This document shows positions 1-12,720 of a stretch of 64,000 nt of DNA, piece after piece. Origin of the DNA: Salvator merianae (taxonomy: Eukaryota; Chordata; Lepidosauria; Squamata; Teiidae). Location of the stretch: contig QVOM02000034.1 in assembly GCA_003586115.2 (NCBI GenBank), positions 126,825,936-126,889,935 of the forward strand. The letters are read 5' to 3'. A model generated the notes under the pieces. The model was not told where the DNA came from. It ran no database searches and worked only from the letters and a program-made list of their open reading frames with translations. The stretch's first letter is position 1; each line of letters begins with the position of its first letter. The translations under genes and the position numbers were made by a program.

Positions 1-2274
1 TAAAATGTACCAACATGTCCCTAGGGGCTTTATTTAATCTTGTGTACCTGGAATTGATCCTAAAAACTCTATCCAGTTCTTGTTCTAAGTCATCTGTCTC
101 CCATTGCAACAGCTATGTCAGCTTCTGCACTATTAATGCTTTCAAATCTTCATCTTTACTGCTGCCAGACAGTGATATGTGCAACAATGGAAAACACCAG
201 AAATTCCCTAATTGGATGATTGTATTATAAAATTGATGAACTTTGCAAAAATGATAAACTGACTAATTTGTTAAGAGATAAGACAACAATCTTTGTTGAG
301 AATTGACAATCTTTTATTGATGATCTATAGAAAACAGAAAAAATTACACATTTCAGGTTTCAAGGAATAATAAGAAGACAAAGACATCTCAGTGGTATAG
401 AAGTTAACAAGAGAAGTAAAGACCTAAAAATAACATGCAATTGCACAGAAGATCAGAAGTCACCAAATGTAGCAAAGTATAGATTGTACCTATTTCTGTT
501 TTACATTTTCTTTTTTTGTATTAGGATGTTTTATGCTTATTAATTTTTTATAAGAAAGTTGAAATGCCTTTCCACCAGTTATTAGGGCTAGCCACAATAC
601 CTCCTTGTTCCTCTTGCTTAGAAATGTGAAATTTCAAATAATTTCAAAGTTATGGCAAAAACTGATCCCCCCAGGGTTTTGTTTTGTTTTTTTCCAGTAA
701 GAGTCAGTTTCATCTGGATGAAAGAAATAATTGAGAACAAATTTCAATACCAGACCTTTAGACTTGCTCCTCAGGAAGTCTTTGAAGTCATCAAACTGCA
801 GCAAATAAGGTTTTGATGTGTCAAAATGCCATTTGCCAGTGGGTTCCTGACTTCACAAATTTTGGAAGAATCTTCAGTAAGCCTCTCTCCTTCCTTTGCA
901 CACCAGCCATCCCTTTTCTTATCACCTCCTGAACCTTTTGGGCAATCAGAGCAATATATTCTTCTAAGATCTACAGGAATAAATTAGTAATGATGCTGCT
1001 CATGTTCACCTCACTCTCCATTCTTGGAAGCTGGCTCTGGAGCAAACATCAAAAATCTCTAGTGCAAAAATCAACAATTGGAAGCCTGCAGACAAGAGTG
1101 GCACTGAAATCTTCATCTTGTTCTTCTGAAAATAACAGTGTATGATGGAGGCCTTGGAATTACTATGCTTATATTTGCAGTCTCCATGGGCAGACATGGA
1201 GCAAGTTTTATTACCCCCATTGCTATCAAGAGATGGTGCATTCCAAGGCCATGAGAATCATTGAGATTTTAAGGAACTGATACTTTAGCAAGGTTGTAAA
1301 TTGCTATGGGAATGTGGACAGAAGGTGGGTATGAAGCTGTGTGATAAAGATGAAACTGCATAATCAAAGGAAACAAGTATGTACTATGTAATTTGTAGCT
1401 CTGTGTGCAGCTGGCATCTTTTCTCAAACATTTTGCACATAAATCCAAAATAAAATATTGTATAACTCAATATTTTTGTATTTTTCCAATTTAGTAGGGG
1501 AATGAGAGGAAGATAACCTAGATTTTCTTTCCATTTTTTTTTCTGTTCTTTATATATTTTCTCCTGTCTTGAACTGTTTACCAAGTCCAAACATTCTTTC
1601 ATCTTCCATTCAGCCCTCAGGTTATTATTTTTTTTAAAGGGGGGGTCTGATTTCAAGCTTGCAACAAATCATGCAAATAAAGTACTATTTTTTTATCTCC
1701 AAGCTTATGATTGCCATACATTTTATTGAGATTGGAACATGTTTCTTGATACACAGATTAGATTTGTTTGGAACAAAGTTTGAAATTTATTTTCAGTAGG
1801 TTGTCCACTCCCAGGCAAAACTTCCTTACATTCATTCACACTATTACAGGCAGTAAAACACACTATCTAGCATACTGAATGACATTTTCAGAATTAATAC
1901 TGCAACAGTAAGAACTGGCAAGCATTGCTGACACCTGGATGGGTGAGATGGGTGAGACTGATCTGACCCAACATTTTGCCCACCCTCAGCCCAGGCTTAG
2001 GAGGGTGTTGCTGCTACTATCTCCTTCATTACAAAACCTCTCCAAACTAGGACACACTATAAGGCTTTATATCCTATTACAGTATAATGAGATAGATAGC
2101 AATGTTGCTGATTCACTCTGCTGCCCAACAGCCTCATTGACCAATCTAGTAAAGACAATAACTAGTACAATATTGTGAAATGTACTGGAGAACTACAACA
2201 CCCATGACCAGGCCAGAATTTCATGGCTTCCTTGACAGCTATGGGACTGTCTCAACTGATCACTGCATTGACTT

Positions 2275-2400
2275 AGGCTGAGTTCATATGTAGCAAAATA
2301 AGTGTCTCAAAGTGCCTTACAGACAATAGCAGTGGCCCTTGTGTTTTCATCCCACCTCTAACCTAGAATGTTCATGAGAGAGGATACAGGCAGACTGGTG
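2275..2400 (+). repeat. Dispersed short repeat, copy 1 of 3
   Basis: The segment begins AGGCTGAGTTCATATGTAGC. It shares with 31514-31755 and with the reverse complement of 59473-59686 an ordered block: a GTGYCTCAAAGTGC-like part, then CATCCCATCTCTAA-like, then GTTCATGAGAGRGA and CAGACTGG. The third copy has AGGCT terminal inverted repeats, so this is probably a non-autonomous DNA transposon family. No target duplication was found for this copy. Confidence 0.5.
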
Positions 2401-4069
2401 TCATAAAATTAACAAGAAGAATCACCTTTGATCCTCTGGATCAGACAGCCAGAAGCATAATCAACATATGAGTTACGATGTGCTAATGTACTGTTAATCA
2501 AGGTTTAATTGTATTATTGAATTTCAAGAGACAAATTGGTTTATAAATGCATACAAACACATTTAGATATGGTAAAAATATTTTCCTATCTTTCTATAGA
2601 GAAATTTTAAAAAATATTTATTTCTATTATAGAACTGTATCTTCTTCCTTTTCTTTTTTTTTAATTTTTTTTCTGTTATTGTTTACTGTAAAACTAAGAC
2701 TATTTACACCTGTGTGCATGGACTAGAAGGTGGACAAGGGAAATGCAGCCAGCACACATCACCCGCTCCAGTTTGATTGCCCATGCAGCCGCTCAGAAAG
2801 AGCACAGCAACAGGGGAGGGAAAAGAGCTAATCAGAAGTGAAATGTTCACCCTTCCTTCTTCCTGAGTGAATGGAAGGATTGCTTTCTCAATCTGTAATA
2901 GCTGGGTGCTGCTGGTTCATTCTTCAGTCTACACCTCCATCTGCTTGCTTTAGGATGATGGGTTATTGAGTCAGCTAGGGCTAATGAGATACTGCAGAGA
3001 AAATTTCACAGTTCCTATCTCAGTATCAAAGTCTTCAGTTGGTACTTGCTCCTGGATACTGCGCTATTTCTGCTCTGGATTATACTGAACTCCTTGCTTC
3101 ATGGATCCTCAAATTCCATGTCCTGCCTGCCTAGAGAACCTTCGCATCCCATTCCCATCCCTCCAAATTCCGAAATGGTTTTGGATTTTCTGTTTTGCCT
3201 ACCATTGATTAGCTACCATTGCTCTGAAACTGATATCAGTATTGTTTCTGGACTGCTTTCCTGAGTCTTGAACTCCAGACTTACATAAGAACTCTGATTC
3301 TTGGTTCAGCTCCTGAAAGGTCTCTGCTATTTCTAAGGAAGCTCCCACAGTGCTACTTCTTGCTCTCCAATTTTTAGCCATCAGCCAGCTCACGTGTATT
3401 CTGTTACTCCATCAGCTGATCCTGATCTTCCCATTACCCAGTTCCTAATTGCCATCCATGGTCTGACTCTGACACACTGTAGCTCTCTTTCTCCAGTAAG
3501 TAGAGATACAATCTACTTGCAGCAGCAATGCCAATCCCTGCAATTTACTCAACAGTTCCCTATGTGGAGATTTCAGACATTTGCACAAACTCTGCTAGGA
3601 CACACTACATAAAATATCTGTGGAATGAGTGAATGAACAGCTGTTACAGTCAACATATATATGAGTTCATTTTTTAAAAGACAGATATGATAAATGCAAG
3701 ATTTCTTTGCTTACTATATTTCTTTGCGTTCGGAATGATAACTCATGCATTACAGTTATTGTTATTGCCATTCTTATTCTGTACAGTTACATTCATTAAT
3801 TGATGTCATTGGACTATATCATAAACACTAATGTAAATGCTTCCAAGGACAAGAAAGACAGTTTCCCATTAGCCTTTCAGGAAACAGAAAGAAGCTCATC
3901 TTGACCACTTTTCTTTGGCTATTGAAAAAAAATCACATAATCCTGTCCTGTGCACTGCTGACTGCTCCTCACCCTCCCTGGGGAATAACAACTATGCCTG
4001 CCCTTGACTGGGAGGAAGACTGGGATGGCTGCAACACTAGGAGTTTGCTGTCTCTGCTCTCCCCCAATG

Positions 4070-4185
4070 TTCTGAATAATTTTATAATGTATTTTTATGC
4101 TATTTTTTCTTATGTTTATTGGAAATTGCCTTACACAATTTTTCTGGAGAGGAAGGGGAAAGGCAGTATACAAATAAAGATGATA
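4070..4185 (+). mobile_element. Relic of L2/SINE-type 3' tail
   Basis: The segment TTGCCTTACAC...GGGGAAAGGCAGTATACAAATAAAG matches the layout of the L2 tail at 38991-39034 and the SINE tail at 58207-58253: a short stem (TGCCTT at 4127-4132 with AAGGCA at 4160-4165), then a TATA-AATAAA end. The arms differ in sequence from the other two but still pair. The upstream part is too decayed to tell LINE from SINE. Confidence 0.45.
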
Positions 4186-6640
4186 GATGTCATCTCTGAT
4201 GAAGCCGTAGTTCTGTATTCCCATCCAACCATTTGTTCAATGTCCAAATAAAACCAGCCTGATTTAATTTCTAAATATGAGAGTAAAATATTTTTAAAAG
4301 CTTTATTATTTCACACTAATTTTTCTTTGGAAAGAATTTCAGTTTCCATAACAAACTAAACAAACCTCATAATAGTATTAAATGTTCACGCCAACCCTGA
4401 TTTACAAGCTCACATTTATCTTTGCCGAAGGGAGTTTCTGTCACTTTGAAATTCTTTCCAGACATTTATAGACATTTGACCATATGTTCGACCCCAGCTA
4501 AACTGCGCTCAGCTGACCCTACTTTTTCAAGTAATCACTTTAGAATAAATGGGTGATATCCTGTATTGCCTGAGCACAGATGACAAGACTTTCCTCTCCT
4601 CTCCTCCCTTAGGAAAGTCTCTGATAGGTTTTGAGGAGGCTGATCATTGGGCTGTAAAAGAAAGAGGATGGGAACATTCACTTGCCCTCACAGATTCACA
4701 CCACTTACGTCACCCAACATAGTTTTAAAATGGTAAATATTATACAATAAAATGATCTTCCCTATAGCTGCTTTTCAAAGAGACACTTCCTTAATTAATG
4801 ACAGAGGGTGCTGCTATACCTACCTTTTGCCATAATCTTCCCTTTTCATAAAGTTGTCTCAAAAGACTTGCCCATAAAATTAGCAACAAGAGCTGATTTC
4901 TTTCTTCTTTTGTTTTATTACTTACCACAAGGCCTGTGATTGGCTGAATGCCTGAAAGTCCCACCCCCCAGCACCACTCTAACAAAACCACCTCCTTTCC
5001 CCCCCCCCTTTTGTTTGCCTCTAACCAGTTTTGTTGGGGGGGGGGTTAAAAGCCAGTGTTTGAAACTTTGACACAAGACCTCATTCCTTCATGTTGCTTT
5101 TCAAAAGAAACTCTTTTCACAGTGGTTTTAACACTTGTGTTCCCAACGGTTTGTCCTTCTCCACCACCCCACCCACAGAATAGGCATGAATGCCCTCAGC
5201 AGGTGCATGGTGGCAGCAAGCACAGTTTGCAGAATGCTGCAGATGTGTCCTCAGAGCTCTTTATTTAGCTCTGCAGAAATGATGTTGCCTAGGATTCCTG
5301 CATCAAGACCAAGATACATGCAATCATATATGACAAAAAAAAAAAAAAAAAACCATAGGTTACCCCAATGTTGTCCCATGTCCCCATGTGAGGAACAGGA
5401 TGGTCTTACAGGTGAACACATGCAAAAGTGAACTAGACCAGATCTAAGGTGGTCTTCTAGTCCTATCCACTGTTTGTGCTCTTCATCCCCTTTCTTGACT
5501 GGGTCAGAAGGTAATATCTTAGACCCTTTCTGTATGGGACCTTGATCCTGATTAAGAGCCTCTGTGGTCATCTTCTGCATTAGATGAACCTGGAATTACT
5601 GACTGAGAATACTGGTACATTTAATTAAACATGTCTACTGGTGGACCAGCATGCCCTGATCCCAAACGAAGAGGTGTACAGTGCAGACAGTACACATCCA
5701 TATTCAGGACTACTTGGGGATGTATTTCAGGGGCACGACAAAGCACACCACCAAAATGCATCCCAAGTGGCTCTGAAGCTAGATGGTGCTGATCCAGCCC
5801 ACAACTATCCATAGCTAGCTGATTCTGATCATGGACAGGTAAGTGCATTGCCTGTCTTGTGTCTTGCTGTCTTGTGTCTTGCTGATGAGGACAATACATA
5901 AATATGGAATGTTCACAAACATTTCAGATTTTCAATGTATTGGCCTGAAATATAGGTGATCAAGACAAATGATCATATCTAGCTTGAAACAATAGCCAAA
6001 AGCAGCTATTCAGTTCATTCACAACAATGGATATTTTGCTCTGAACCTGAACCAACAAACCATAAGCAGGTCATGGCTTCACTAGGAACAATCAAACACA
6101 AGTATTTTTACAGTAAACATCTTCCAAACAGTACATTCCTGCCCAAGGCAATTTTCTTCTGATTTGCAAAAATCCAAGCACAATCCATGTCCCTCTTCCC
6201 ATGTTGAACTCTTCTTTTTTACTTGAATGTGGTTTAATTGCCTTGTTAAAAACTATTCAAAACATTTCAGTTTAATAAAAAAAAAAAAGATGTTTAATAA
6301 CTTTTGACAGCTATATCCTGCATGGATTTGTTCAATTCTGTATTTAAAAGACTGCCACTGATATTAGTTATTAACATGTTGTGGAACAGTAAACTTCGTT
6401 AATTTTGCAATGGTTCAAATGGTTCACTTATTCAACTTATAAAATATTCTTCATTCAGAAAACATAGACGAAAGAGAGCACAGTAAATATAACAACTCTT
6501 TTTTCTTCCCCTTGTTTAACTATATGATATCAACACAACCATAAATGTCTTAAAATACATTGTTTGGATATAATTTTATGGAATGAAATCCCCACAAATT
6601 TGAGTAAAATAGTTCCCTTTGAAAAGGGATCAATACTGAC

Positions 6641-6762
6641 CTGATACATCCAGAAATGTTTGTGCACGGCCAGCTCCTGCACTACTGCTGGCAATACATT
6701 CATAGTAGTCTTCATCCAGCAAAGACACCTTGTCTATTTCCCAGATCACACTAGCAGAATCT
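6641..6762 (-). CDS. HMCN1: HMCN1 exon: second half of Ig-like domain 1
   Basis: This 122-bp exon (phase 2 to 1) completes the split Lys codon and reads DSASVIWEIDKVSLLDEDYY, then ECIASSSAGAGRAQTFLDVS. The acceptor AG is at 6764-6763 and the donor GT at 6640-6639. DEDYYEC is the classic DxGxYxC motif of Ig domains with Glu-Asp in place of Glu-Gly; its Cys pairs with the one in the exon at 15157-15301. It corresponds to about human residues 478-517. This is the most 3' exon I can find; the next Ig exon was not recognised in 1-6640. Confidence 0.96.
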
Positions 6763-7485
6763 CTGCAAAAAAACAAACCAAAACACTCTATAGAGTCTCT
6801 CCAGGGAAGAATCTTCATGAAGTAGGGCTAAGTCTCAGTCTCTCTACTCTTCTAACCTTACAATGGTAAGAAGAGCCTTGAGTCCTGATACTTATTTTAG
6901 GTTTGAATAATTCAGAAGCTTCAAGATGTTTGTTTACCGTACAGGACCTAGCCCAATCCTATTTTGTTTCTGAAAAAGGTTCAGAAATCTGACCACACAT
7001 GAGCCAAAACTGCTTTCTAGACAAGGTTCCGATGCCAGTCAGCTTGCAAGAAAACCCTGATATATAATCACCAAGTGCCAAAGCAGAAAAATAGAATAAT
7101 AATTATCCAACAACCCGGTCTTTTATGAATAAAAATGCTTTGTTTACAATAAAGGAGAAGTGGAAGAAGAGATGGCAAAACAAAAATATATACAAAGGGC
7201 ATCACATTATAATTTATGTTGCATCACTGGAAACACATAAATTCTGAGAAAATCTACTATACTCTAACTAATTCAGAGAACTTTTAGTGTATTATAACAT
7301 GCACATTTTTGAAAACTGAGTAAGGATCACCAAGATTTATAGACAAATTTATTAAGTGATAAGTGTGTTAATGAATTGTGATAACTCAGCTATTATCAAG
7401 CAATTAGATCTATATTAGCAATACTACATAACTAAATATTACTAAGTATATAAAGTGATACCAACAGGATTTTAACTATATTATA

Positions 7486-7605
7486 TATAGTTGTTCCTCA
7501 TATAATGCTGTGGTTTTGTTCCCCAAAACTAACTATAATGAAAAAACATGATACACAAGGAGTTGTCACCTATGGAAATCTAGGGATTGGTGAACCATGC
7601 AGACT
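7486..7605 (+). mobile_element. Possible pogo/Tigger-like end, copy 1
   Basis: The sequence AGTTGTTCCTCATATAATGC, followed by a GTTCC run, an AT-rich block, and CCTATGGAAATCTAGGGATT, resembles 35126-35235 in the same order. TIRs of the CAGTnGTCCCTC kind followed by AATGCTGTG and a CCTATGGGAATC block are reminiscent of pogo/Tigger elements. No matching right end or transposase was found, so the class is tentative. Confidence 0.3.
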
Positions 7606-9984
7606 CGGCCTAACAATGTAAGTTAACAGCTACCCAAAACAAGATTTCAGCTACACAGCCACACTGTCTTTGGCTCCACCCTTCCACAAGCTCCCACGAA
7701 AAAGCAAAGAACTCTGTAACATCTGCCCTCCCAGGCTGAGAACAGGCTGGGTGCTGCTTTCACAACTAGAGCTCTACCAGTGGGACTGTTCTTACTGTGG
7801 ATCTTTTTTGTGCTTGTTGTATATTCCTTTAAATATAGCCCAGATATCTAGTGGGTGGGTTTGGGGGGAAGTGATTCTGTTTGGTTTAATGATATCTTTT
7901 GTCCCTGTTGGTGTCTGTGTGATTATGAGAGTATTTGTTACAAGTGTGCATGAAGTGGAGGAACAAAGTGGTGGGAAATGGGGTGCTTTTATCCCAGCAA
8001 AAACAGGGCAAGGATGTCATAAGGTCAGGAAAAGGAGAGAGGGTAGATGGATCTGTATCATCACTGCTCTGATCCTTCTGTCCTCATGCAGGTAACTGGT
8101 AGCTGGCTTCTGGACCCTCACTCCTGCTGATATTGCTGTTGAATGTCAAGTCAGTCCATAACAGTACATGCCTATTTACCCTGGCCTTTGACTGAGGAAA
8201 CAGCTTCTCCTCCCTACTTTCTGCATGGGAATGTTGGTTGGAACTGGGCTATTCAGTGCAGCATCAAGTCAGGTGCTGTGGTCTATAAATCTACCATACC
8301 TCTCAGCAGAAAAATGTACATGATACTGGACCAACACAACAGTTAGTATATTGCCACTCTGCTGACCAATGGCCTCCGTGATTGAGCTGACAGAGGCCGC
8401 AGTCCGACATCATAAATTTAATCCGTATCAGAAGAGTACAAGGACTGAATTCGTCTTCTGATCGTTCCCACAGTTACAGTTTAACACGGACTCAATTTGT
8501 ACTTGCTCGTTCCCACACTGATATTTCCCGTGCTTGGCATGGAGAAACAGTACCTTTTCTGCCTCCACCCCTCATCAAATTCTCCTCCCTGTGCAGTCAG
8601 TGATTGGCTGCAGTCCTAACGTTCAAATCTTGACGTCACAGGGGCGGGAAAGTCAAGATCCATTCTCCATATGTCCCCACTGCTGCCTCAGAACATGGAT
8701 TCACTTGGCAGCATTACTAGTCATTTGCCATTTGCTCCTTCTCCCTACTACAGCCTCTATCTACACAAGCAGAACTTTAAAATTATGTGTACCGCACAAT
8801 TAAGCTTTTTAAAGGGCTGATGGCAATTTCTGCTCCCTTGCAAGTGCACTTTTGCGCAATTGTGCAATTTAAAAGTAGCGCAAAAGCAGGCAGAGGTCCA
8901 TGATGAAGGGGAAACGTGGGGAGGGAATGTGGGGGGGGGGCTCTATTATCTTGATAGTGCAGTTCATTGCCAGCAAATGGACTCTTCCTCATCTCCCCCC
9001 AAGACATCCGCAGCAGCATGTGTCCCCACTGTGTAACTGGGTGCTGCCAATGGCAAAACTCATCTTGAGTGGGTTCTTTGTTGAGGCAAGAGGACTGCAA
9101 CCCCAAACAGGTGCAGTTTATTTTTTGGTTTAAAGAGCAGATGGAAGTGGAGGAAGCCTTTAATTTCTTCCTGGCAGTGTTGAATGGGGGATAAAGAAAG
9201 AGAAAGGACCGCAGCTTAGCAAAGGAAGAAGGAGGATGGTTTCTTTTCCCCTAGCAGCGACGGAATGGGGGATAAGGGAGGCAGAGTAAATTACTGTGCT
9301 TCCTGCCCATCCACAAAGTCTGTCATTGGACAGCACAAAATGGGGATCCTTCCCTCTGCATGCCCCCCCAAAAGTACGGTCCCTCCCAAATAGTCTCCTT
9401 CCCTGTTCCCACATTGTAAAGTAAAGCACACTAGCGATCTGGAACGGCTTGAGAACTCATTAAATCCGAATAGAAAGTAGTCCGGATTTCGCCAATTTAA
9501 TCCAGAAAAACTATGGAATGGTAAGATCACGTCGGGCAGGTGGGAACTGAAGACGGCCTGTAAACTGATTAAATGCCATGTCAGAACGCAGCCAGAGATA
9601 GTCTTTCTAGCAGAGGCAACTCGTAACTTTAAGGGTAGTTGATTGCAGGCATGCACTGGGCAATTGCTGGTCATGGGTGTGCATGCTTTTCCTCAGCACG
9701 CCAATGCAAGACCCAAGTTGGGGGCAATATGTGTTTTCACAACAGTGATCACTCAGCCCACACCTGCAAGCACCCACCCTTCAGTGTAGATTTGGAAAAA
9801 TCCTGGGAAACGTCACCATTTATGCAGAGAGTACTCTCATAGAACTGGCTCAGGAATTCATGGAATGCTTCAGTTAATTCTTAGTCCAGGGCAGGTTATA
9901 TGCTTGACTTTGTTTTGCTTCAGAGTATCGGGGGGGGGGCTGGATATTGGACAGTCATGGATAACAGTCATAGACAGTCCATCA

Positions 9985-11424
9985 TTTAAGTTTAGTGTGC
10001 CAGCATTCACCTATCACAAGCATGGAGGATGTGTCAAGATAGTCCTCCCTTGGATACTTATGGAATCTGATGGAAGTGTTAATAAACACGTGGATAAAGG
10101 TGACCCAGTTGACATTGTCTATCTGGACTTTCAGAAGGCTTTTGACAAAGTCCCTCATCAAAGACTCCTGAATAAACTCAGCAGTCACGGAATAAGAGGA
10201 CAGGTCCTGTCTTGGATTGGTAAACTGGCTTAAGGACAGGAAACAAAGAGTAGGAATAAATGGTCAGTTCTCAGAATGGAAAGAGGTGAAAAGTGGGTTC
10301 CCACAAGGTTCATTATTAGGACCCCTGCTTTTTAATTTATTCATAAATGATCTCGACACAGGGGTAAGTAGTGAGTTAGCAAAGGTTGCTGATGACACTA
10401 AATTGTTCAGGGTAGTAAAAACTGAAAGTGATTGTAAAGAGCTCCAGAGGGATCTCCTGACATTGGGTGAGTGGGCAACGAAGTGGCAAATGCACTTCAA
10501 TCTTAGCAAGTGCAAAGTGATGCACATCGGGACAAAGAACCCCAATTATACCTATAAACTGATAGGGGCCAAACTTTCTGTGACAGACCAGAAAAAGGAT
10601 CTTGGGGTTCTGGTAGACAGCTCAATGAAGGTGTCAACCTAGTGTGCAGCGGCAGTGAAAAAAAGCAAATTCAATGCTAGGGGTAATAAGGAAGGGAATA
10701 GAAAACAAGTTGGCAAGTGTCATCGTGCCTCTTTACAAATCTATGGTGAGACCACACTTGGAATATTGTGTACAATTCTGGTCACCTCACCTCAGAAAAG
10801 ATATTGTGGAACTGGAGAAGGTGCAAAAAAAGGCAACCAGAATGATCAAGGGGCTGGAACACCTTCCTTACGAAATCAGGCTGCAACGCCTTGGCCTCTT
10901 CAGCCTTGAAAAGTGGTGTTTAAGAGGAGACCTGATTGAAGTTTATAAAATCATGCACGGTATGGATAAGGTGGATAAAGAGAAGTTTTTTTCTCTCACA
11001 CACAACACTAGGACCAGGGGGCACTCTCTGAAGCTGATGGGTAGGAGAGTTAGGACTGACAAGGGGAAGTATTTTTTCACCCAGAGGGTCGTCGGTCTGT
11101 GGAATTTATTACCGGATGAGGTGGTGACGGCCATCAACCTGGACAGCTTTAAGAAGGGATTGGACAGAATCATGGAGGTCAGGTGTATCAATGGCTACTA
11201 GAATGGATGCCTAGGTACTGCCCCCAGGTTGGAAAAACAGGCAGGATGTCTGTAAAACTATTTGCGGGGAGTCAAGAGCAGATGAAGGTTTTGCCTTTAT
11301 CTTCTGCTTGAGAATGCCCAGAAGCAATTGGTGGGCCACTGTGTGAAACAGAATGCTGGACTAGATGGGCCGTGGCCTGATCCAGCAAGGTTCCTCTTAT
11401 GTTCTTATGTTCTTATGTTCTTAT
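9985..11424 (+). mobile_element. CR1 LINE, 5'-truncated, with decayed reverse transcriptase
   Basis: The three forward frames together give the CR1 reverse-transcriptase and C-terminal region: GDPVDIVYLDFQKAFDKVPH (to about 10160), WLKDRKQRVGINGQ, QGSLLGPLLFNLFINDLD, the catalytic-site string VADDTKLF (about 10387-10410; CR1 normally has FADD), KWQMHFN, SKCKVMHIG, then MVRPHLEYCVQFWSP and AINLDSFKKGLD. Frameshifts occur near 10225 and 10660, and there is an in-frame stop at 10643, so the copy is dead. The 3' UTR ends in tandem TTCTTATG repeats (11394-11424), typical of this CR1 group's 3' end. The 5' limit is uncertain; FTYHK near 10005 may be the first CR1 residue block. Confidence 0.88.
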
Positions 11425-11878
11425 CGCTGAATGCTCTTGGAGAATTTTCAGAATCAGAGCTGCTGATCCTGTTAAGGCCCTCATGAATTTATAAAACAGA
11501 GATGCATCTGCCTGCTGATCTAATTGGTCCTCTCCAATGCTGTGGAGTCTTGGTTTTCTGAGAAACTCCAGGTAATAAAACAGATCAGGAGATGGCTGGG
11601 GTGCAAGTGGTGTGCTACTCATCATGAAGATGACTGAACACAAGTAAGAGCACATAATGATGCCTTTTGCATGGCATTGAAGGCTGCAAATAAAGTTATC
11701 TTTATGACTTCCATTGCATCCTTGCATAACCATCCAGTAAAGCTTTCTAGAGTGTTGAGGGAGCTGCCCCACTGAACCCTATATTGAGGCCCTCAGCAGT
11801 CTACTGTATTAGACACGCAAAATAGTTTGAGGATAAAATTGCTCATCTTAACCTTGACTTGAATGTTTTTGAAACTTA

Positions 11879-12059
11879 GGCCCTTTCTGCACTTGGTTTT
11901 ATTCCAGATTATATCCTGGAATAGGGACCTGCCATCTGCATGCTAATATGAACGATGGCAGGCCCCCACCTGGGGCCTGCTGTAATCTGTACTAACATGT
12001 GGACAGCAGGTCCCTATTCTGGGATATAATCCAGAATAAAGCCAAGTGCAGAAAGGCCC
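11879..12059. mobile_element. Palindromic MITE
   Basis: The 181-bp segment has near-perfect long inverted termini: GGCCCTTTCTGCACTTGG on the left and its reverse complement (GGGCCTTTCTGCACTTGG) on the right. The complementarity continues inward through ATTCCAGATTATATCC and AGGGACCTGC. The two halves could fold into one long hairpin. It appears to sit inside an old L2 copy, part of which follows immediately. A clear target duplication was not found. The related terminus GTGCAGAAAGGCCCC occurs at 51679-51693. Confidence 0.75.
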
Positions 12060-12720
12060 AATGTCTTTTAAGGTGTCAGGACACTTCTTGTTCAATCACT
12101 CTCAGTTTTTGCAGCCTGATGATTTGAACAAGACACTTGCAATTGTTCAGCTTCCAACATGCCTGGCTTATTACAGCAAACTTTCAGGGAGGTGTGTTCA
12201 AATTCCATCCAGATACGAACAATTACTTTTGAGCAAGCTTTTAGAGAGGATGGTGGCCATGCAGAAGCAGGCATTCTTGGAAGAAACTGACTATCTAAAC
12301 CATTTTAATTTTGATTCAGGCCTAGCTTTGGAACAGAATCAGTTTTGGTCACGCTCACTGATGACCTTTTGAGAGATAAGGGCAAAGGGAATGAAACTCT
12401 GTTCAACCTCCTTGATTTCTCAGCAGCCTTCTGTACTATTAACCATGATATTCTTTTGGATTGTCTTTGGGAAATAGGATTGGCAGACATTTTGTTAGAA
12501 TGGTTCTACTCCATCCTATTGGGTCAATTCTATAAAGTAGCACTGGATTATTTGAGTTTTGTGTCCTGGCAACTAGGCAAGTGCCATTTTGTCTCTAATG
12601 CTTTAACATCTATATGCAGCCACCTGGGACAATCATCAGGAGTTTTGGGACTGGATGTGATCAGTATACTGACTGACATGGTATGGAACTTGATCAATTT
12701 GTCTAAGATCCATATTTAAC
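12060..12720 (+). mobile_element. Relic of L2-clade LINE (reverse transcriptase part)
   Basis: Plus-strand frames read LLERMVAMQKQAFLEETDYL, then LTDDLLRDKGKGNETLFNLL, DFSAAFCTINHDILLD and LLEWFYSILLGQF. These match the order of the better copy at 38955-43479 (fingers/palm region with DLSAAFDTIDH). Two frames are needed (a switch near 12345), and later motifs such as YADD are missing or eroded. It is an old, inactive copy. Confidence 0.75.

Larger units (their letters stand above)
1..6640 (-). other. HMCN1 intron (3' part outside the window)
   Basis: This is non-coding, AT-rich sequence downstream of the exon ending at 6641. Reading it in minus-strand frames, I saw no Ig exon with flanking splice sites. 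It holds one copy of a dispersed short repeat (2275-2400), an L2-type 3' tail relic (about 4070-4185), homopolymer runs near 4999 and 5035, and an unidentified pseudogene-like stretch near 690-1210. I see nothing I can name in the rest. Confidence 0.7.

Noticed and set aside
3020..3612. Possible LTR-retroelement piece (Cys/Ser/Pro-rich forward frames)
   Set aside because: The texture resembles some reptile LTR or LINE 3' regions, but no terminal repeat, primer-binding site or protein motif could be shown.
1..6640. Search for the next HMCN1 Ig exon
   Set aside because: I looked for the expected YNLTW and GEYHC-type strings on the minus strand and found none with splice borders; the exon probably lies beyond the window.
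7670..8095. Forward open frame of 141 codons with hydrophobic stretches
   Set aside because: No recognisable family, no splice context on the plus strand; consistent with a chance frame in intron.
9291..9674. Reverse open frame of 127 codons
   Set aside because: No domain, not in phase with HMCN1 exons, no convincing splice sites.
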